A DNA stretch of 64,000 bases from Streptomyces sp. CB02980 (lineage in GTDB: Bacteria > Actinomycetota > Actinomycetes > Streptomycetales > Streptomycetaceae): the NCBI RefSeq assembly GCF_014451325.2, contig NZ_JACSCH020000004.1, forward strand, positions 216,392 through 280,391. Direction: 5' to 3'. Below the pieces are notes generated by a model. It did no database searches. It was not told where the DNA came from and worked only from the letters and a program-made list of their open reading frames with translations. The first letter of the stretch is position 1, and every line of letters starts with the position of its first letter. Made by a program: the position numbers and the translations under genes. Shown one piece after another: positions 34,550 to 42,778 of the stretch.

Positions 34550-36256
34550 ATGCGGATCGGACTGCTCACGGAGGGTGGCTACCCGTACGCCACCGGTGAG
34601 TCCGGACTCTGGTGCGAGCGGCTCGTACACGGACTCGGGCAGCACCAGTTCGACCTGTACGCCCTCGGCGGGTCCGGGACCCCGCGACCGCTCCCCCCGA
34701 ACGCCCGCGTCGCACGCACCGCCGACCTGGGCGGCTCCGACACCGGCCCGGCGGCCCGGAACCTCCTCGAACGGACCGCGTTCGGCGACCGCCGTGCCGC
34801 CCGCCGCGCCTACGGCCGGCGCGAGCGACGCCGGTTCGTCGAGGCCTTCCACCGTCTCGCGCTGGGCGTGTGCGGGGAGAACGCCACCGGGGCAGCGGAG
34901 AGCACCGCCGGGCCCGGGGAGAACAACGAGGCCGGGACCGAGCTCGGGAGCGCCTTCGCCGAAGGGCTCTACGCGCTCGCCGAACTCGCCCGTGAGCGCG
35001 GCGGGCTCCCCGGCGCGCTCCGCTCCGACGACGCCGTCCGCACCCTCGAATCCGCCTGCCGTGCGCCCGGCGCACGCCGGGGCGCGGCCGCCGCGGGACT
35101 CCCCGACCACCTCGCCTTCGTCGAGCACCTGGAGCGCACCCTGCGCCCCCTCTCCCTCGACTGGTACGCGGAGGACGCGCTCGGCGCGGCCGACCTCTGC
35201 CACGCCGCGGCCGGCGGCACCGCCGCCCTTCCCGGACTGCTGGCCAAACGCTTCTTCGGGACCCCGCTGCTCGTCACCGAGTACGGCGTACAGCTCCGCT
35301 CCCACTACCTCTCGGCCGCCGGCGCCGACCGCTCCGCGCCCCTGCGCACCCTGCTCGCCGCCCTCCACGGCCGGCTCGCCGCCGAGGTCTACGGGCAGGC
35401 CGCCCTCCTCACCCCCGGCAACGCCCACGCCCGCCGCTGGCAGGAGAAGTGCGGCGCCGACCGCGCCCGGATCCGTACCGTCCACCCCGGCATGGCCGCC
35501 GACCGCTTCGCCGAGGTCGGCGAGGACGAGGAGAGCGGCGACCCCGCCACCCTCGTCTGGGTCGGCCGGGCCGAACCCGCCAAGGACCTCATCGCCCTGC
35601 TGCACGCCTTCGCCGAGATCCGCGCCCGGCAACCCGATGCCCGGCTGAGGATCGTCGCCGTACCCGTACGGGAGCCGGGCTCCGGCGCGTACCTCGCCCA
35701 CATCAAGGGGCTCGCCGCCCAGCTCTTCCCCGACGAGGCCGCCGGCGCACACGCCGTCGGCGAGAACCCGGTCACCTTCGAGGAGCTCGGCGGCCCCGAG
35801 GCGCCCACCCTGGAGGACACCTACGCCGCCGGCGCGGTCGTCGTCCTGTCCAGCGTCGTCGAGGGCTTCCCCGCGAGCCTCGTCGAGGCGATGTTCTGCG
35901 CGCGGGCCACCGTATCGACCGATGTCGGAGCGGTCGTCGAGATCATCGGCGGCACCGGGCTCGTCGTCCCCCCGCGCAACCCCCGGGCGCTCGCCGACGC
36001 CTGCCTCGCGCTGCTCCGCGAGCCCGAGCGCCGCCACCGCCTGGGCGCCGCCGCCCGCGCCCGCGCGCTCGAACTCTTCACCGTCGAACAGAACCTCGCC
36101 GCGTTCCGCGGCATCTACCTGGAACTCCTCTCCCACGCGCCGGTGCGCCACCGCCCCGGGGACGGCGTGCCCTTCGCCCACCCCGCCGAGGCACACGTGC
36201 CGGGCAGCTGGGCGCACAAGGCCGTGGCCGCCGGGACAGGAGCCCCCGATGCCTGA
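34550..36256 (+). CDS. DUF3492/PelF-like family 4 glycosyltransferase
   Basis: A 568-residue GT-B enzyme. The N-terminal half (MRIGLLTEGGYPYATGESGL, LVTEYGVQLRSHYL) is DUF3492, the N-domain of PelF, the UDP-sugar-dependent glycosyltransferase of Pel exopolysaccharide synthesis. The C-terminal half has VWVGRAEPAKDLIALLHAFA and the GT4 donor-site region SSVVEGFPASLVEAMFCARA with the E-x7-E pair. It probably polymerises a hexosamine-type glycan at the membrane. The ATG is at 34550, in a run of genes with spacing under 150 nt. Its stop lies 13 nt before the start of the membrane protein. Confidence 0.85.
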   Translation: MRIGLLTEGGYPYATGESGLWCERLVHGLGQHQFDLYALGGSGTPRPLPPNARVARTADLGGSDTGPAARNLLERTAFGDRRAARRAYGRRERRRFVEAFHRLALGVCGENATGAAESTAGPGENNEAGTELGSAFAEGLYALAELARERGGLPGALRSDDAVRTLESACRAPGARRGAAAAGLPDHLAFVEHLERTLRPLSLDWYAEDALGAADLCHAAAGGTAALPGLLAKRFFGTPLLVTEYGVQLRSHYLSAAGADRSAPLRTLLAALHGRLAAEVYGQAALLTPGNAHARRWQEKCGADRARIRTVHPGMAADRFAEVGEDEESGDPATLVWVGRAEPAKDLIALLHAFAEIRARQPDARLRIVAVPVREPGSGAYLAHIKGLAAQLFPDEAAGAHAVGENPVTFEELGGPEAPTLEDTYAAGAVVVLSSVVEGFPASLVEAMFCARATVSTDVGAVVEIIGGTGLVVPPRNPRALADACLALLREPERRHRLGAAARARALELFTVEQNLAAFRGIYLELLSHAPVRHRPGDGVPFAHPAEAHVPGSWAHKAVAAGTGAPDA

Positions 36257-36269
36257 AGGAGACACCCCC

Positions 36270-37913
36270 ATGCGCGGCTCCGCCGCCGCCCCGACGAGCC
36301 CCGGAGCCTGGGACGCCCGCTCCGAGGCACTCCTCGGCGCCCCCGCACTGACCCCCCGTACCGGCGACGCCCTCGACCCGCACGCCCCCGAGGGGCCCGT
36401 CGACGCCCCGCCGTCCGGGATAGCCCCGGCCCAGGGGGAAGCGGCGACGCCCCTGCGGGAGGGCGAGACGACGAGGCCGCAGCGGCGGCCGGCCGCGGAC
36501 GGTGTGCCGACCGCCGCTCCGGCAACGGCCGGCGCACCGTGGCCGACCACGCTGCCCGGCCCGGCGGGCACCTCCGACCCGTCCGACACGTCTGGCAGGG
36601 CCGACCCGTCCGGCCCGTCGGACCTGCCTGGCCCGTCGGGCGCATCCGGCCCGTCGGACCTGTCTGGCCTGTCCGGCCCGTCTGGCACATCCGGCCCGTC
36701 CGGCTCGGGCGATGCGCCCGGTTCCGTCGAGACGTCCGGCCCCGGCCCTGCCCCGGCGGGCGACCTGTCCGGCCGGGTCCCGGCGACGCCCGCCCCGGCC
36801 GGAGCCCCCGCCCCGGCCGGAGTCACCACCCCCGCAGGAGCCCCCGCCCCGGCCGGAGCCCCCGCCCCCGCCGCCCGCCCACGGCGCGGCACCGCCGACC
36901 CCGTCAAAGTCCTCATGCACCGGCACCGGGAGCTCTGTGCCCGGGCCGTCGACCCGCTGGAGATCGCCGCCGGGCTCGAGGCCCAGGGGTTCACCGACCG
37001 GACCGCCGCCCGCTTCCGGCACCGGGACGTGTTCTCGCTGGCCGAGGAGCTCTACGCGCGCGTGCCCCGCGGCAGCGAGACACCCGCGCCCCCCGCGTCC
37101 CCGCGCGGGGACACCGAGGCCTGGGTGCTCGCCGTCCTCACCCCCGGCGCCGCCGCCGCACTCACCGGCATCGGACTCGCCGTCACCCACGGGCCCGTGC
37201 GTCTCGCCGTCGGCGCGACCGGGGCCCTGCTGCTCACCGCCGCACTCCTCCTCGCCGTCCGGCGCGGCCCCTTCCGCGCCCCCGACGGCGGCACCGTGCC
37301 CGCCGCCCGGCTCTGGACCGTCTGGCTCGTGGCGTACGCGGTCTGCGGCGACGGACTCCTCACCCAGGTGCTCAGCGGCGGCCCCGACGGCCCCTGGGAC
37401 CTGGCCCCCGGACCGGTCCTGGCCCTCGCCCTCGCCGTCGCCCCCGCCGCCTGGTGCGCCCGGCTCTTCGCCCACCGGGCACGCCGCCGGATCGCCGAAA
37501 GCCGGGGCCTCGCCGACTTCGCCGCCGGCATCCGCCCGCTGCTCCTCGGCACCGTGACCCTCCAACTCCTCGCCCTCACCCTGCTGCTCGGGCTCACCGG
37601 GTTCAGCTCCGGGGCCCTGGCCCTCGGCGCGCTCCTGCTGCTCGCCCGGCTCCTCACCGTCCACGGCCTCCCCGAGACGGCCGCGGCGGCCCTCGCCGCA
37701 GCCAGCGCCGCCGAGGCGCTCGCCCTCACGAGCGTCCTCGCCGCCCGCGTCCCCGCCCCCGGCTTCGACGCGCTCGCCGCCCCCGTCCGGGCGCTCGTCG
37801 ACACCTGGGGCCCCGGGGCCGTACCCACCCTCGTCTGCGGCGCCGCCGCGCTCGGCCTGCTGGCCCACGCGACCGGCTTCCTTGCCCGGGCCTCGGCCCA
37901 CGCCACCCCGTGA
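36270..37913 (+). CDS. Polytopic membrane protein with long disordered N-terminus
   Basis: A 547-residue protein. Residues 1-215 are low-complexity, with a Gly-Pro-Ser repeat region (GPSGASGP, SGPSGTSGPSG) and PAGAPAPAG repeats. A conserved-looking helical segment follows (HRHRELCARAVDPLEIAAGL, about 222-245), then about eight membrane helices to the C-terminus. The ATG at 36270 sits 8 nt after GAAGGAG, which also contains the glycosyltransferase stop. Position suggests the membrane partner of the glycosyltransferase, in the place PelG takes in pel operons, but I cannot show homology to PelG. Confidence 0.7.
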   Translation: MRGSAAAPTSPGAWDARSEALLGAPALTPRTGDALDPHAPEGPVDAPPSGIAPAQGEAATPLREGETTRPQRRPAADGVPTAAPATAGAPWPTTLPGPAGTSDPSDTSGRADPSGPSDLPGPSGASGPSDLSGLSGPSGTSGPSGSGDAPGSVETSGPGPAPAGDLSGRVPATPAPAGAPAPAGVTTPAGAPAPAGAPAPAARPRRGTADPVKVLMHRHRELCARAVDPLEIAAGLEAQGFTDRTAARFRHRDVFSLAEELYARVPRGSETPAPPASPRGDTEAWVLAVLTPGAAAALTGIGLAVTHGPVRLAVGATGALLLTAALLLAVRRGPFRAPDGGTVPAARLWTVWLVAYAVCGDGLLTQVLSGGPDGPWDLAPGPVLALALAVAPAAWCARLFAHRARRRIAESRGLADFAAGIRPLLLGTVTLQLLALTLLLGLTGFSSGALALGALLLLARLLTVHGLPETAAAALAAASAAEALALTSVLAARVPAPGFDALAAPVRALVDTWGPGAVPTLVCGAAALGLLAHATGFLARASAHATP

Positions 37914-38065
37914 GAACCCGCCGCAACCCCCGGCGGAGGCCGGGCGACCACAGCACCCCCCACCCCGCCGAGCCTCCCGTCAGGAAACCTTTTCGCACCC
38001 GCGGAGCCGACGCCGCGGGCGCGCCCCCTCACCTCTCTGATCACCTCGCAAGGAGACCGAAGACC

Positions 38066-38119
38066 ATGACCCCGCAACCCCAAGGAACGGCCGGTCGGCA
38101 CGAAGGGGCCGCGCGATGA
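38066..38119 (+). CDS. Possible 17-residue coupling ORF before the epimerase
   Basis: Seventeen codons (TPQPQGTAGRHEGAAR after Met) with AAGGAG 9 nt upstream. Its stop overlaps the epimerase start as ATGA. The epimerase itself has no good Shine-Dalgarno outside this ORF, so the mini-ORF may deliver ribosomes to it. Coding conservation is unknown. Confidence 0.35.
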   Translation: MTPQPQGTAGRHEGAAR

Positions 38120-39087
38120 GGGTGCTCTTGCTCGGAGCCAACGGCTTCATCGGCCGCTTCGTCGCCGACCGGCTCCTCGCCGACCCGGCGGTCCACCTCA
38201 CCGCGCTCGGCCGGGGCGACGACGCCGACGTGCGCTTCGACCTCGCCTCCGGCAGCCCGGGCGCGCTGACCCGGTTCCTCGACGCCGTCCACCCCGGGGT
38301 CGTCGTCAACTGTGCCGGCGCCACCCGTGGCGGCGCCCGCGACCTGACCCGGCACAACACCGTCGCCGTCGCCACCGTCTGCGAGGCCCTGCGCCGCAGC
38401 GGCTGCGGCGCCCGGCTCGTCCAGGTCGGCTGCGCCTCGGAGTACGGGCCCAGCCAGCCCGGCTCCTCCACCGCCGAGGACGCCGTCCCCCGCCCCGGCG
38501 GCCCGTACGGGGTCTCGAAGCTGGCGGCGACCGAGCTCGTCCTGGGCTCGGGCCTCGACGCCGTGGTCCTCCGCGTCTTCTCGCCCGTCGGCCCCGGCAC
38601 CCCCGCCGGCTCGCCCCTCGGCCGGCTCGCCGAGGCGATGCGCCGGGCCATGCAGGCCGGGGACGGCGAGCTCAAGCTCAGCGGCCTCGGCGTGCAGCGG
38701 GACTTCGTCGACGTACGGGACGTGGCGCGGGCCGTGCACGCGGCCTCGCTCTCCGCCGCCCAGGGCGTCGTCAACATCGGCACCGGCCGCGCGGTCCGGC
38801 TCCGGGACGCCGCCGCCGTCCTCGCCAGGGTCGCCGGCTACTCCGGCAACCTGCACGAGCTGGACGCCCCGCACGGCATGCCGCAGCGCCCGATGATCGG
38901 CGCCCCCCGCACCGAGGGGACCATCGCCGACCAGCTGGCCGCCGCCCCCTACCCCTACCCCGACGGCTGCGGCCCCTGGCAGCAGGCCGACGTCCGCACC
39001 GCCCGCGACCGGCTCGGCTGGCGGCCCCGGATCAACCTGGAGGAGTCGCTCGCCGACATCTGGATGGAGGCGGCGTGTCGCATCTGA
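38116..39087 (+). CDS. NAD-dependent epimerase/dehydratase (extended SDR)
   Basis: A 323-residue extended short-chain dehydrogenase. MRVLLLGANGFIGRFVADRL contains the Rossmann GxxGxxG, VNCAGATRG follows strand 4, and PYGVSKLAATE carries the catalytic YxxxK. GCASEYGPSQPGS supplies the substrate Ser/Thr region. Sugar-nucleotide epimerases of this type make UDP-hexosamine precursors; in pel loci PelX does this. It is embedded between the glycosyltransferase/membrane pair and the spherulin-4-like gene, which overlaps its 3' end by 13 nt. Confidence 0.85.
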   Translation: MRVLLLGANGFIGRFVADRLLADPAVHLTALGRGDDADVRFDLASGSPGALTRFLDAVHPGVVVNCAGATRGGARDLTRHNTVAVATVCEALRRSGCGARLVQVGCASEYGPSQPGSSTAEDAVPRPGGPYGVSKLAATELVLGSGLDAVVLRVFSPVGPGTPAGSPLGRLAEAMRRAMQAGDGELKLSGLGVQRDFVDVRDVARAVHAASLSAAQGVVNIGTGRAVRLRDAAAVLARVAGYSGNLHELDAPHGMPQRPMIGAPRTEGTIADQLAAAPYPYPDGCGPWQQADVRTARDRLGWRPRINLEESLADIWMEAACRI

Positions 39088-39818
39088 CGGCGACCACGGG
39101 GGCGGTGAAGGAAGCCCTGGGGGTGGGCGTGCCCGGCTACGCCCACCCGCTGCTCGCCCCCGTCGAGTGGGGCGAGCTGACCCGCCCCGGGACCCCGCTG
39201 CACTGGGCGGTGCTCAATGTGGCGGAGGGCCCGGGCAGCCGTCCGGACCCGCACTGTCTGGAGGCGGCGGGGAGGCTCCGTAACGCCGGGGTCAGGGTCC
39301 TCGGACACCTGGACGCCGCGTACGGCTCCCGGCCGTTCGGGGAGCTGGTCTCGGACGCCCACCGCTTCGTCGACTGGTACAAGGTCGACGGCTTCTACCT
39401 GGACCGCTGCCCCGCGGACCGGGCGGACCTGGCCGGGGTGCGGCGGGTCACCGCGACCCTGGAGGCGGTCCTCGGAGGCGAGGCCCACCTCGTCCTCGGT
39501 CACGGCACCCATCCCCACCCGGGGTACGCCGAGACCGCCGACCAGCTGGTGACCTTCTCGGGCGCCTGGGCGGACTACCGCTGGTCGCAGGTGGCCGAGT
39601 GGACGGCCGAGTACACGGAGGCGAAGTTCGTCCATCTCGTGCACGGCGTTCCGCGCACCCACCTGGACGAGGCCCTGCGGATCGCGCGCTGGCAGGGGGC
39701 CGGGACGATCTTCTTCACCGACCGCGCGGGGGGCCCGGGACAAAGTGCGCCATTCCACTCGCTGCCCGGCTACTGGGACGAAATCGTCTCGCGGATCGGA
39801 CCGGGTGTCTCGGAATGA
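39075..39818 (+). CDS. Spherulation-specific family 4 protein (GH135/PelA-like glycosidase)
   Basis: A 247-residue TIM-barrel-like protein without a signal peptide. GVPGYAHPLLAP opens it, VLGHLDAAYGSRP and WYKVDGFYLDRC match the family's conserved YGxR and WY-x-VDG-x-[FY]-x-D strands, and FVHLVHGVPRTH and TIFFTDR close the barrel. Related domains in PelA and Sph3 hydrolyse galactosamine-type glycans. Asp110 is kept, but the following acidic residue of the usual DE pair is Arg111, so activity may be altered or lost. GTG at 39075 overlaps the epimerase gene. Confidence 0.82.
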   Translation: MSHLTATTGAVKEALGVGVPGYAHPLLAPVEWGELTRPGTPLHWAVLNVAEGPGSRPDPHCLEAAGRLRNAGVRVLGHLDAAYGSRPFGELVSDAHRFVDWYKVDGFYLDRCPADRADLAGVRRVTATLEAVLGGEAHLVLGHGTHPHPGYAETADQLVTFSGAWADYRWSQVAEWTAEYTEAKFVHLVHGVPRTHLDEALRIARWQGAGTIFFTDRAGGPGQSAPFHSLPGYWDEIVSRIGPGVSE

Positions 39819-39881
39819 GAAGAGGCGTGGCAGTGTTACGGGGAGAACAACCGTACTGACATACCGACAACCGGAGTCCCC

Positions 39882-41060
39882 GTGTCGCTGCCACCCCTGG
39901 TCGAGCCGGCTGCCGAGCTCACCGTAGACGAGGTCCGCAGGTACTCCCGCCACCTGATCATCCCGGACGTCGGGATGGACGGGCAGAAGCGGCTGAAGAA
40001 CGCCAAGGTGCTGTGTGTCGGCGCCGGCGGCCTCGGCTCGCCGGCGCTGATGTACCTGGCCGCCGCCGGCGTGGGCACGCTCGGCATCGTGGAGTTCGAC
40101 GAGGTCGACGAGTCGAACCTCCAGCGCCAGATCATCCACAGCCAGGCCGACATCGGCCGCTCCAAGGCGGCGTCGGCGCGCGACAGCGTGCTCGGCATCA
40201 ACCCGTATGTGAACGTGATCCTCCACGAAGAGCGGCTCGAAGCCGAGAACGTGATGGACATCTTCAGCCAGTACGACCTGATCGTCGACGGCACGGACAA
40301 CTTCGCCACGCGCTACCTCGTCAACGACGCGGCCGTGCTGCTGAACAAGCCGTACGTCTGGGGTTCCATCTACCGCTTCGACGGCCAGGCGTCGGTCTTC
40401 TGGTCCGAGCACGGTCCCTGCTACCGCTGCCTCTACCCGGAGCCCCCGCCGCCGGGCATGGTCCCGTCCTGCGCCGAGGGCGGCGTCCTGGGCGTGCTGT
40501 GCGCGTCCATCGGCTCCATCCAGGTCACCGAGGCCATCAAGCTCCTGGCCGGCGTGGGCGACCCGCTGGTCGGCCGTCTGATGATCTACGACGCCCTGGA
40601 GATGCAGTACCGCCAGGTCAAGGTCCGCAAGGACCCGAACTGCGCGGTCTGCGGCGAGAACCCGACCGTCACCGAGCTCATCGACTACGAGGCCTTCTGC
40701 GGCGTCGTGTCCGAGGAGGCCCAGGAGGCGGCGCTCGGCTCCACGATCACTCCGAAGCAGCTCAAGGAGTGGATCGACGACGGCGAGAACATCGACATCA
40801 TCGACGTCCGAGAGCCGAACGAGTACGAGATCGTCTCGATCCCGGGCGCGCGTCTGATCCCGAAGAACGAGTTCCTGATGGGCACCGCCCTCCAGGACCT
40901 CCCGCAGGACAAGCGGATCGTCCTGCACTGCAAGACGGGCGTCCGCAGTGCGGAGGTCCTCGCAGTGCTGAAGTCCGCGGGCTTCGCCGACGCGGTGCAC
41001 GTCGGCGGCGGCGTGATCGGCTGGGTCCACCAGATCGAGCCCGAGAAGCCGGTCTACTAG
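39882..41060 (+). CDS. moeZ: Adenylyltransferase/sulfurtransferase MoeZ
   Basis: A 392-residue fusion of a MoeB/ThiF-type E1-like adenylyltransferase and a rhodanese domain. GAGGLGSPALMYLAAAGVG is the ATP-binding loop, DGTDNFATRYL and the zinc pairs CYRC and CAVC complete the first half. The rhodanese active-site loop is HCKTGVRS with Cys350. MoeZ activates C-terminal glycines of sulfur carrier proteins and transfers sulfur, serving molybdopterin, thiamin, cysteine and thio-natural product synthesis. GTG at 39882 follows GGAG. Downstream is an 18-bp terminator. Confidence 0.93.
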   Translation: MSLPPLVEPAAELTVDEVRRYSRHLIIPDVGMDGQKRLKNAKVLCVGAGGLGSPALMYLAAAGVGTLGIVEFDEVDESNLQRQIIHSQADIGRSKAASARDSVLGINPYVNVILHEERLEAENVMDIFSQYDLIVDGTDNFATRYLVNDAAVLLNKPYVWGSIYRFDGQASVFWSEHGPCYRCLYPEPPPPGMVPSCAEGGVLGVLCASIGSIQVTEAIKLLAGVGDPLVGRLMIYDALEMQYRQVKVRKDPNCAVCGENPTVTELIDYEAFCGVVSEEAQEAALGSTITPKQLKEWIDDGENIDIIDVREPNEYEIVSIPGARLIPKNEFLMGTALQDLPQDKRIVLHCKTGVRSAEVLAVLKSAGFADAVHVGGGVIGWVHQIEPEKPVY

Positions 41061-41070
41061 ACGGTCGAAC

Positions 41071-41109
41071 GGAGGGGCCCGGATCTCGACACGAGATCCG
41101 GGCCCCTCC
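41071..41109. terminator. Bidirectional terminator, 18-bp perfect stem
   Basis: Arms 41071-41088 and 41092-41109 with a 3-nt loop lie between moeZ and the convergent peptidase gene. Confidence 0.9.
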
Positions 41110-41126
41110 TCATGCCCCGCCACGGG

Positions 41127-42725
41127 TCACGCCCCGCTACGGACCGCCCCGCTGGAGCAGGTCTTGCCGTACGCGGGGACCTTGCCGTCCAGGAGGTACG
41201 CGTCGATCGTCGCCGTCACGCACGACGAGGTGCCGTACGCGCCGTGCCCCTCGCCCTCGTTGGTGACCAGGACGCCGACCCCGTCGCCGAGTTCCTTCGC
41301 CATCTTCTCCGCGCCCTCGTACGGGGTCGCCGGGTCGCCCGTGGTGCCGACGACGAGGACCGGGGCGGCGCCCGGGGCGCTCGCCTCCGGGGTCGCCCGC
41401 TCGCCCTTCACCGGCCACTCGGCGCACCAGCCGGCCGTGTCCCAGGCGAGGAACTCGCCGAACACGGGGGAGAGCCGCCGGAATTCGGGGACCAGCGCCT
41501 TCGCCTCCGCCGCGGTCGGCCGCGCGCTGGAGTCGGCGCAGGAGATCGCCCGCTGCGAGTGCGTCTGGGTGGCGTAGTGGCCGTTCGCGTCACGGTCGTT
41601 GTAGTAGTCGGCCAGTTCGAGCAGGGCGCCGCCACGCCCCTTCTCGGCGTCCGCAAGGGCCGTCGTCAGGAGGGGCCAGTTGGACTGCCCGTACAGCGTC
41701 ACCGCGATGCCCGTGAGGGCCAGGCCCTCGGTGAGCCTCCGCTCGCCGACGGTCAGCGGGGCGCGGTCGAGCTTCCGCAGCAGGCGCGCGATCCGTTCGG
41801 TCCCGTCCTCGGGGTCCTGGCCGGTGCTCTTCAGGTAGTTGCCCAGGGCCCGCTGGAAGCCGATCGTCTGGTGGCGGGCGTGCCCCACGGTGTCGGCGGT
41901 CGGGTCGACGACCGCGTCGAGGACGAGCCGGCCCACGTTCCGCGGGAAGAGGTGCGCGTACGTGCCGCCGAGCTGTGTCCCGTACGAGATGCCGAAGTAG
42001 TGGAGCCTGTCGTCCCCGAGGACCCGCCGGATCAGGTCCAGGTCGCGGGCGGTCGCGGTGGTCGTGGTGTGCGGGAGGACCGTGCCGGAGCGGCGGGCGC
42101 AGCCGGCGCCGAAGGCGGCGTTGTCCTTGAGGTACGCGGCCTCCTCGTCGGCCGAGTCCGGGGTGAGGTCGACGGTGGCCTCGGCGGCGGCCTGTTCGGC
42201 GTCGGTCCGGCAGACCACACCGGCGCTGCGGCTGACGCCGCGCGGGTCGAAGCCCACCAGGTCGTAGCGCTCGGCGAGCCTGCCGTAGTCCTTCTCGACC
42301 TGCGGCAGGATGTCGACGCCGGAGGCGCCGGGGCCGCCGAAGTTGAAGAGCAGGGAGCCGATGCGGTCGGCCTTGCGGCCCGCCTCCTTGCGGATCAGCG
42401 CGATCGGGATCGTCGCGCCCTCGGGCTTCGCGTGGTCGAGCGGCACCTTCACGGTGGCGCAGCGCCAGTTCGTGCCGGGCTTCGTCCCGTTGGGTCCGGG
42501 AGCCGGGCAGGACCGCCAGTCGGGGCGCTGGCCGGTGAGGGAGGCGGGGAGCGGGGGAGTGGCGGCGGTGGCCGAGGGGGCGGCGGCGGTGGCCGACGGC
42601 TTGGCGTCGGTCGTGGTCGTCCTCGGGCCCGGGGTGGTGGCCGGTGCTCCGCCGCCGGCGCTCGTGCAGCCCGCGACCAGCAGGCCGGTGACGGCCAGGA
42701 CCGCCGCCCGTATGCGTATGGACAT
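41127..42725 (-). CDS. Secreted tripeptidyl-aminopeptidase-like alpha/beta hydrolase, lipoprotein
   Basis: A 532-residue lipoprotein (lipobox VAGC, Cys20) with an alpha/beta hydrolase fold of the SlpD/SlpE and tripeptidyl aminopeptidase group. FNFGGPGASGVDILP is the oxyanion region, YFGISYGTQLGGTYA the nucleophile elbow (GISYG), VVGTTGDPATPYE the acidic residue, and GEGHGAYG the His. It should clip short peptides from the N-terminus outside the cell. The next gene upstream is a paralogue with the same plan. Frames remain open far upstream, but the lipobox fixes the start at 42725. Confidence 0.88.
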   Translation of the reverse strand: MSIRIRAAVLAVTGLLVAGCTSAGGGAPATTPGPRTTTTDAKPSATAAAPSATAATPPLPASLTGQRPDWRSCPAPGPNGTKPGTNWRCATVKVPLDHAKPEGATIPIALIRKEAGRKADRIGSLLFNFGGPGASGVDILPQVEKDYGRLAERYDLVGFDPRGVSRSAGVVCRTDAEQAAAEATVDLTPDSADEEAAYLKDNAAFGAGCARRSGTVLPHTTTTATARDLDLIRRVLGDDRLHYFGISYGTQLGGTYAHLFPRNVGRLVLDAVVDPTADTVGHARHQTIGFQRALGNYLKSTGQDPEDGTERIARLLRKLDRAPLTVGERRLTEGLALTGIAVTLYGQSNWPLLTTALADAEKGRGGALLELADYYNDRDANGHYATQTHSQRAISCADSSARPTAAEAKALVPEFRRLSPVFGEFLAWDTAGWCAEWPVKGERATPEASAPGAAPVLVVGTTGDPATPYEGAEKMAKELGDGVGVLVTNEGEGHGAYGTSSCVTATIDAYLLDGKVPAYGKTCSSGAVRSGA

Positions 42726-42778
42726 GTGTTCCCCCCAGGAGCCCGACAAGGCGGCCATCCTAGGGGGAGCCCTCCGGG

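Noticed and set aside
36270..37913. Naming the membrane protein PelG.
   Set aside because: Only gene context supports it; helix number and sequence do not clearly match the 12-helix PelG family.
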